From Stomorhina lunata (Eukaryota > Arthropoda > Insecta > Diptera > Rhiniidae), in contig OW121743.1 in the NCBI GenBank assembly GCA_933228675.1, positions 110,355,468 through 110,419,467 on the forward strand: a DNA stretch of 64,000 nucleotides. The letters are read 5' to 3'. The notes under the pieces are model-generated. The model was not told the origin of the DNA, searched no databases, and saw nothing but the letters and a program-made list of their open reading frames with translations. Positions 57,245-64,000 of the stretch are shown in pieces. The position numbers and the translations under genes are program-made. Each line of letters starts with the position of its first letter. Position 1 is the first letter of the stretch.

Positions 57245-60020
57245 GACAGTTTAGTACTAGTTTAAAGAAAATATAAACTTATTGTCTTTAATCTAGTACA
57301 AAACCGTCGTAGTCGAAAAAACTACTTCAATTTTTGTAATAAGGATTGTGTTATGAGTAAAATAAATAGACGTTTAGTTCTTTGAATTCAGTACTAGATT
57401 AAAGAAAACATCAACTTAATTTCTTTAATCTACTACGAAACTGCTGTAGTCAAAGAAACGAATTCGATGCTCGTAATAAGGATTGATTAATGGGACCATA
57501 CAAAGATTTTTAGTTATTTGTATTCCACCATAAATATACGCTTATTTTCTTGAATTTAGTACTAGATTAAAGAAAACATCAACATAATTTCTTTAATTTT
57601 CTACGAAACTGCCGTAGTCGAGAAACGAATTCGATTCTTGTAATAACGCTTGATTTATGAGGTCATAAATAGATTTTTAGTTATTAATATTCTAAAGAGT
57701 TCACATCATCTGACCTAAATTTGCGCCGCTGTTACACAATTTCTCCGGCTCTGAAGTGTTCAAAGTCCTAATTCAATTATTCAAACGTGTCAGATTCAAA
57801 TTATACATCCCATTATAACAAAAAGCCCTTAAGACTACTGTTTCGTTTAAAAAGTACTCGAAAATTTATAGTAGTATATTCTTATACATACTTAAGTATG
57901 TATTCAAATTCATATCAGTTTTCAATATCATTCTTTTTAATTAAAATTTGCACACTTTTGTTAATTTCTTGAGGGAATTTAAGATAATGAAAAAAGGTTC
58001 TTTTTTTCAATTTGACTTCATATCTTTCGAAAATAAATTTAAATTTTGAATTATTATAATTATAAATCTCAACAATTACTTGGCAAAAATAGAAATGAAT
58101 CAAACTTCAAAATGGTTATCAACTTATTGAAATAAGATAAAATGATTGAAAGTACAGTAGACATTAATAACTTGCTTAAAATTTGTTAATTTAGTTTGAG
58201 ACATAGTTTTTTTTTTTAATATTTAGCCTTATTACAAGTTTAGTACTAGATTAATGATAAGATCAATACAATTTCTTTAATCTAGTACAAAACTGTCGTA
58301 GTCGAAGATAGGACTTCAACTCTCGTTATAAGTTTGATTACCTTATACATAAATTCAGACTAAGACCGTTTGGTAATAGTCTTTAATCTATTACTAAAAA
58401 GTGTTCGTAGAAAGTTAAATAATGTGGTTGCGGTAAAGTTCAATACTGTGTTTTTAAACTGTGGCGTCTTTAATTTCCGATTATGAATTTTAGATAATAG
58501 ATTCAAGCAACTTTTTCATATTTTCTTTAATCTATTACCAAATATTGTTGTTTGAAAATTCATTACGATCTTTGCGCTATGGCTTAATATTATTTTAACA
58601 GTACCCTCTCTCTATGCATCTTTAATTTCCGACTTTCATCGTTTGGTAATAGATTAAAGAAGATTTATTAATTTTTTCTTTTATCTATTACAAAAGAGTC
58701 TTCGTTGAAAGTATAATATGACAGTCACGATTAGGCCCAATGTTTTTAAACAGTGTCGTCTATAATTTTATTAATGGCCTTTTAGTGATAGATTAAAGAA
58801 TATTATTTTATGTTTTATTTAATCTATTACCAAATAGTGCTGGTAAAAAGTTCAACACAACAGTCAATTGTCCCAAATTTTTTTTTCGACAGTCCTCTCT
58901 AGTCGTCTTTATATTCCAATCTTGACCGTTTTTTAATAGATTAAAGAAGATACGTTAATTTTTTCTTTAATTGAATTGCCATATAGTCTAGGTCAAAAGT
59001 TCAAAACGAAAGTCATGATAAACTATTATTACAGTCCTGGTGAAAAGTTCAAGACAAAAATCATTATAATAAGCTCAAACGTTTTATATCAGTGCCCTCC
59101 AGACATCTTTAATTACCGACTGTGTACTTTTGGTTATAGATTAAAGAAGATTCAATAATTTTTTGTTTCATCTATTACGAAACAGTCTTCGTCGGAAGCT
59201 TAATATGACAGTCACGATAAGGCCTAATATGTTATTAAACCGCATCGTATTTAATTTCCAGCAATCGCAGTTAAGTAATAGATTGAAGAATATTCTTTTA
59301 TGTTTTCTTTAACCTATTACCAAAAGTTCAATACGATAGTCAATATAAGTTCCAATATTTTTTTTTAAATGCCTTTTAGTCATCTTTACACTCCGATCGG
59401 GACCGTTTGGCAGTAGATTAAAGAAGATTTTTATAATTTTCAAGACGAAAATCATTATAATAACCTCAATCATTTTTTTAATCAGCGCCCTCTAGGTGTC
59501 TTTAGTTACCGACTATGAACATTTAGTAATAGATTAAAGAAGATTCATGAATTTTTTCTTTTAATCTATTGCCAAACAGTCTTGGTCGAGAATTAAACGA
59601 CAGTCACGAAAAGGTCCAATCTGTTATTAAAAAGAATCGTATTTAATTTCTAGTTTGGTAATAGATTAAAGAACATTATCTTATGTTTCTTTAATCTATT
59701 ACCAAATAGTGTTGGCAAAAAGTTCAACATTAAAGTCAATAAAAGTCCTAATTTTTTTTTTATTAAAGAATGGTTTATCGTCATTATAATCCGATCATGA
59801 TCGTTTGGTAATAGATTAAAGAAGATTTGTTAATTTTTTCTTTAATTGCACTACCAAACAGTCTTGGTCAAAAGTTCAAAACGAAAGTCATAATAAACTA
59901 TTACCAAAGTCTTTGTGAAAGGTTCAAGATGAAAATCATTATAATAATATCAATCATTTTTTTAATCAGCGCCCTCTAGGCATTTTTAATTACCGACTAT
60001 GAACGTTTGGTAAAAGATTA
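57245..60020. repeat. Cluster of ~16 hairpin repeat units
   Basis: Each unit has TTTGGTAATAGATTAAAGAA, a 13-20 base loop and TTCTTTAATCTATTACCAAA, then a spacer with GTCTTGGTCAAAAGTTCAA-like sequence. Left arms start near 57252, 57391, 57559, 58242, 58371, 58491, 58644, 58782, 58930, 59131, 59271, 59407, 59525, 59654, 59805 and 60005. The best is 59654-59673 with 59687-59706: 20 perfect pairs. The first four units use AGTACTAG with CTAGTAC in place of GGTAATAG with CTATTACC. 57640-58230 is a gap without units. Non-coding. Confidence 0.93.
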
Positions 60021-60111
60021 AAGAAGATATATCTTAATTATCAATTCAATACATTTAATAAATTTAATTAATACACTTGATTTAAAAAAAAATATATTCA
60101 AGTTAAATCAG
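60021..60111. other. Short AT-rich link
   Basis: No feature recognised. Confidence 0.4.
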
Positions 60112-60180
60112 AAAAAAAAGTCAGACATATTAACTTACTAATTATTTGAAGTAAGTTAATTATGTCTGACGTTTTTTTTT
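60112..60180. repeat. Hairpin with A-run and T-run flanks
   Basis: Stem GTCAGACATATTAACTTAC (60120-60138) pairs with GTAAGTTAATTATGTCTGAC (60151-60170) with one extra base. Eight As precede and ten or more Ts follow, extending the pairing after a single G bulge. The loop is 12 bases. It resembles a small foldback; there is no evidence of expression. Confidence 0.85.
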
Positions 60181-60784
60181 TTTTAATTTTTAATATTTTG
60201 TTTATAGCAAAATCCATATTTTATATAAGTTTTATCTCTGTTTTTGCTATATCACCTAAAAACCGCAAGTTTTGGTTAAATAAATAAATAAATTAAAAAT
60301 ATTTGTTGTATTGGAAGTAGCAACATTTTGCGGTTTTTGCTTTTGAACCATAAAACGTTTAAATAATTAAGATGTATAGCATATAGCTATAAACAAATCA
60401 AATAAATTAAAAAAAAAATTGTTAAAAATAGACTTTCGCAGACATGTTTAAGGCATTAACCAAACAAATGATGTCAGTGGAATAAATGGACTTTAAAATG
60501 ATCTAAAAACGAAACTATGTAACTAGACCTCCTTAATAAATGTTACTATAAAATTTGAAAATACATAATAAATTTTATAGTTTGAAAAAAACTATACAAT
60601 CGATAATGAAATAATTGAAACAGTTGCATAATTACTATTGGATTTATTGTAATTAGTTTGAATTGAAGTAATAAAAATAGGCTTTTACACATGGAGAAAT
60701 ATATTGAGAAAATTTGGTTTATTTGAAATTTGCTTTAAATGCTACTAGAGCAGAAACTCCTAATGTCTTCAAATCCATGTTTTA
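60181..60784. other. Unassigned sequence
   Basis: AACCGCAAGTTTTGG (60260) and CAACATTTTGCGGTTTT (60322) contain a short inverted word. No gene seen. Confidence 0.45.
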
Positions 60785-60908
60785 TCTTTTTAAATTAGCA
60801 TTGATTAGTTTCAAATTAACGTTTTATTGTTTCAAATTGACGTTGCATCATTTTAAATTGCTATTGCCTCACTTCAAATTAACCACAAACATTTCAAATC
60901 GCATATAA
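60785..60908. repeat. ~21 bp tandem repeat, six copies
   Basis: Successive units begin TTTTAAATTAGCATTG, TTTCAAATTAACG, TTTCAAATTGACG, TTTTAAATTGCTATTG, CTTCAAATTAACC and TTTCAAATCGC, each 20-22 bases. With 21 bases being seven codons, the repeat keeps the frame 60714-60908 open (FKL repeats). Not a gene. Confidence 0.8.
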
Positions 60909-61074
60909 TAAACTTACAGTACAATGCACAATGGGACAGAACAAGAACTTTTTTGGCAACAGATCTGAGACAACTAGACGATAAGTTTCATTGTTTAACT
61001 TCCTAGAAGTAGCTGGGGCTGCTGCTGTGACTGGGGCTCGAACCATCAGCATCAGCACTTGTCTTGTTCAAAAG
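60909..61074. other. Unassigned GC-richer segment
   Basis: AGCTGGGGCTGCTGCTGTGA and GGGGCTCGAACC stand out in composition. No structured RNA could be folded by eye. Confidence 0.4.
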
Positions 61075-61400
61075 TAAAAAAAGTACCAAAAATATTGTTT
61101 ACATATTATTGGTTCTGCTAGTCCTTTTTTCCAGAAAGTACCAATTTCTCGTCTTCTTAAATTTTGTTTCCAAACCTTTTACTTAAAAAGTTATAACATT
61201 ACCAATTTTTCCCCTTTTTATCCCCTAACTTAAAAAAAGTACCATATGCATATTTAGTACCACCTTGATATCAGTTGAATTGGGTACATTTTATTAAAAC
61301 GCCATCAATATTTTGTTTCTATTCATATTACTGAATGCGATGTTAGGTGATCATTTTATCCCTTTTGCCCCCCTAAATCAAAAAAGTACCAAATACCTGT
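61075..61400. repeat. Dispersed repeat with AAAAAGTACCAAA motif
   Basis: AAAAAAAGTACCA or a variant recurs at about 61079, 61135, 61230 and 61380, mixed with CTTTTTATCCCC and TTTTGCCCCCC tracts. This pattern is a familiar degenerate repeat of muscoid flies from memory; units are 55-150 bases. Non-coding. Confidence 0.65.
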
Positions 61401-61439
61401 TCAATATTTGTTTGACATCTATTGACTGCAGCCAAAGTA

Positions 61440-63490
61440 TACAAATTTCTATAGAAATATAAAAATATTTTCTATAGAAATTTTTTCGATATAAAATTTT
61501 TCTAAAGAAAATTTTTCGATATAAAAATTTTTCCATAAGAAATTTTTCGAAATAAAAATTTTTCAAAATAAAAATATTTCAACATAAAAATTTTTATACC
61601 GAAAATAAAAATTTTTCTATAGAAAATTTTTCGATATAAAAATTTTTCTATACAAAATTTTTCGATATAAAAATTTTTCTACGGAAAATTTTTCGTTTTA
61701 AAATTTTTTCTTTAGAAAATTTTTCGTTTTAAAATTTTTTCTTTAGAAAATTTTTCGTTTTAAAAATTTTTCTTTAGAAAATTTTTCGTTTTAAAAAATT
61801 TTCTATAGAAAATTTTTCGATATAAAAATTTTCTATAGAAAATTTTTCGATATAAAAATTTTTCTTAAGAAAATTTTTATACAGAAAATTTTTTGATATA
61901 AAAGTTTTTCTATAAAAAACTTTTGATTATATAAATTTTTCTAAAGAACATTTTTAGTTATAAAAATTTTTCTATAGAAAATTTTTCGATATACAAATTT
62001 TTCTATATAAAAATCTTTCCAAAGAATTTTTTTTTTCTATATAAAAATTTTTCTATAGAAAATTTTTCGATACAAAAATATGGAAAATTTTTCGTTTTAA
62101 AAATTTTTCCATAGAAAATTTTTCGTTAAAAAAATTTTTCTATAGAAAATTTTTCGTTAAAAAAATTTTTCTATAGAAAATTTTTTGTTAAAAAAATTTT
62201 TCTATAGAACATTTTTCGTTAAAAAAATTTTAATAGAAAATTTTTCGTTAAAAATTTTTCTATAGAAAATTTTTCGTTAAAAAAATTTTTCTATAGAAAA
62301 TTTTTCGTTAAAAAAAAATTTCTATAGAAAATTTTTCGTAAAAAAAAAATTTTCTATATAAAATTTTTCGTTAAAAAAAATTTTCTATAGAAAATTTTTC
62401 GTTAAAAAAAATTTTCTATAGAAAATTTTTCGTTAAAAGAAATTTCTATAGAGAATTTTTCGTTAAAAAAAAAATTCTATAGAAAATTTTTAGTTAAAAA
62501 AAATTTTCCGTTAAAAAAAAAAAAATCTATAGAAAATTTTACGTTAAAAAAATTTTTCTATAGAAAATTTTTCGTTAAAAAAATTTTTCTATAGAAAATT
62601 TTTCGTTAAAAAAATTTTTCTATAGAAAATTTTTCGTTAAAAAAATTTTTCTATAGAAAATTTTTCGTTAAAAAAATTTTTCTATAGAAAATTTTTCGTT
62701 AAAAAAATTTTTCTATAGAAAATTTTTCGTTAAAAAAATTTTTCTATAGAAAATTTTTCGTTAAAAAAATTTTTCTATAGAAAATTTTTCGTTAAAAAAA
62801 TTTTTCTATAGAAAATTTTTCGTTAAAAAAATTTTTCTATAGAAAATTTTTCGTTAAAAAAAATTTTTCTATAGAAAATTTTTCGTTAAAAAAATTTTTC
62901 TATAGAAAATTTTTCGTTAAAAAAATGTTTCTATAGAAAATTTTTTGATATAAAAATTTTTTCTATGGAAAATTTTTCGATATAAAAATTTTTCTTTAGA
63001 AAATTTTTCGATATAAAAATTTTTCTTTAGAAAATTTTTCGATATAAAAATTTTTCTATAGAAAATTTTTCGATATAAAAATTTTTTGAAATAAAAATTT
63101 TTGTATAGAAAATTTTTCGACATAAAACTTTTATATAGAAAATTTTTCGATATAAAAACTTTTGGTTATAAAAATTTTTCTAAAGTAAATTTTTCGTTAT
63201 AAAAAATTTTCTATATAAAAAAAAGTTTTCGAAATAAAAATTTTTATATAGAAAATTTTTCGAAATAAAAATTTTTATACAGAAAATTTTTCGAAACAAA
63301 CGTTTTTACATAGCAATTTTTTCTATAGAAAATTTTTTGAAATAATTATTTTTATATAGACATTTTTTCTAATTAACAATTTTTATATAGAAAATTGTTC
63401 TATATAAAAATTTTTCTAAATAAAATTTTTCGATACAAAAATTTTTCTACAGAAAATTTTTCGATATAAAAATTATTCTATAGAAAAAAA
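61440..63490. repeat. Minisatellite array A11, 31 bp unit
   Basis: Two sub-blocks. The outer parts (61440-62060, 62940-63490) have CGATATAAAAATTTTT, CTATAG, AAAATTTTT. The centre (about 62100-62930) has CGTTAAAAAAATTTTT in place of the first part. The centre is highly uniform and is the exact reverse complement of array A2. Linker replacement spreading from the middle suggests expansion of a variant. Open frames here are repeat translations. Confidence 0.97.
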
Positions 63491-64000
63491 AACAATAAAT
63501 TTCTAGCACAAAAGCAAACGTATTGCAAACTTTTAGGATATTCTCTAGAAAAATTGCAAGATTTTATATCTTTATTATTTTACATTCCAAAGAAGGTCAC
63601 ATCGTAATCAAGAAATAATCATTTGATATCCGATTTTGTAGGTGGCACTATCAAACTAGAATTTCCACTACAAAATAAAAAGTATTGCATAAATTAAGGG
63701 TGGGTAATGAAGGAAAAATTATAGTATATACCATTGGCGCATCACCATAATATCTCTCATAATTTTATCTCCTCCTGAAAACATAATTTCTATTGTCAAG
63801 TTTACGTTTTTTAATATATTTTTCATTTCACCCCTATGTGCTGCTTTGTGGAATATTGTAAAAAAATAAAATTAAAAATTATGCACCTTGAACAACTCCT
63901 GCCTAGTCCATATACTTTTTAGGTTACTACAATCAATATATTCCGGTTTCTTAAAGCCTCAGCTTATTAAGTGCTAATTAATTGAATGTTTTAAAGACAC
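63491..64000. other. Unassigned sequence at the right edge
   Basis: No gene or repeat recognised. Runs off the window. Confidence 0.45.

Noticed and set aside
57245..60020. CRISPR array
   Set aside because: Units are hairpins of unequal spacing with related spacers in eukaryotic DNA; no cas genes or constant direct repeats.
60714..60908. 64-codon frame with FKL repeats
   Set aside because: Produced by a 21 bp tandem repeat.
60960..61075. tRNA-like GGGGCTCGAACC
   Set aside because: No cloverleaf could be drawn around it.

Overview
The window looks like nuclear DNA of a higher (calyptrate-type) fly. It is extremely AT-rich, intron- and repeat-dominated, and holds one recognisable spliced gene. 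I cannot assign a species. The gene lies on the minus strand and encodes a 537-residue UNC93-like membrane protein of the major facilitator superfamily (the Drosophila CG4928 type). Its six coding exons join in frame through consensus splice sites: 30445-30398, 6201-6067, 5975-5779, 5712-5504, 4187-3331 and 3258-3091. Coding exons 1 and 2 are separated by a 24.2 kb intron. A strong splice acceptor 58 bases upstream of the ATG shows that the 5'UTR is also split, so the promoter lies further right and I could not place it.

Everything else is non-coding and is mostly repeats. Eleven large arrays (A1-A11) of 28-31 bp units occupy about 1-1630, 8155-9222, 12375-13245, 13665-14065, 16640-18350, 32940-34685, 37930-39660, 42125-45040, 46216-48995, 53950-54905 and 61440-63490. 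Most are variations on one theme: two A/T-tract blocks separated by a palindromic CTATAG core and a short locus-specific linker (GATA, GTTAACG-type, TATCG, GATCAAC and others). A 30 bp unit is ten codons and some frames lack stops, so the arrays create long spurious open frames on both strands.

Several arrays are exact reverse complements of one another: A6 with A7/A10, A2 with A11, and A8 with A9. A8 and A9 face each other around a 1.2 kb centre. A box resembling GGAATCCTAGTGCAATAC lies left of A8, and an inverted, diverged copy lies right of A9. This resembles the architecture of Foldback-type transposons, whose inverted arms are tandem short repeats.

Other repeat structures are: a 249 bp MITE with TA target duplication nested inside array A3; two copies of a MITE with 33 bp inverted ends (25.3 and 27.3 kb); a cluster of about 16 hairpin units at 57.2-60.0 kb whose two stem arms co-vary; a perfect 54 bp hairpin at 56.8 kb; and medium-length tandem repeats at 6.7, 9.6, 22.7, 29.7 and 36.5 kb. 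No second protein-coding gene, reliable tRNA or rRNA gene, or CRISPR array was found.
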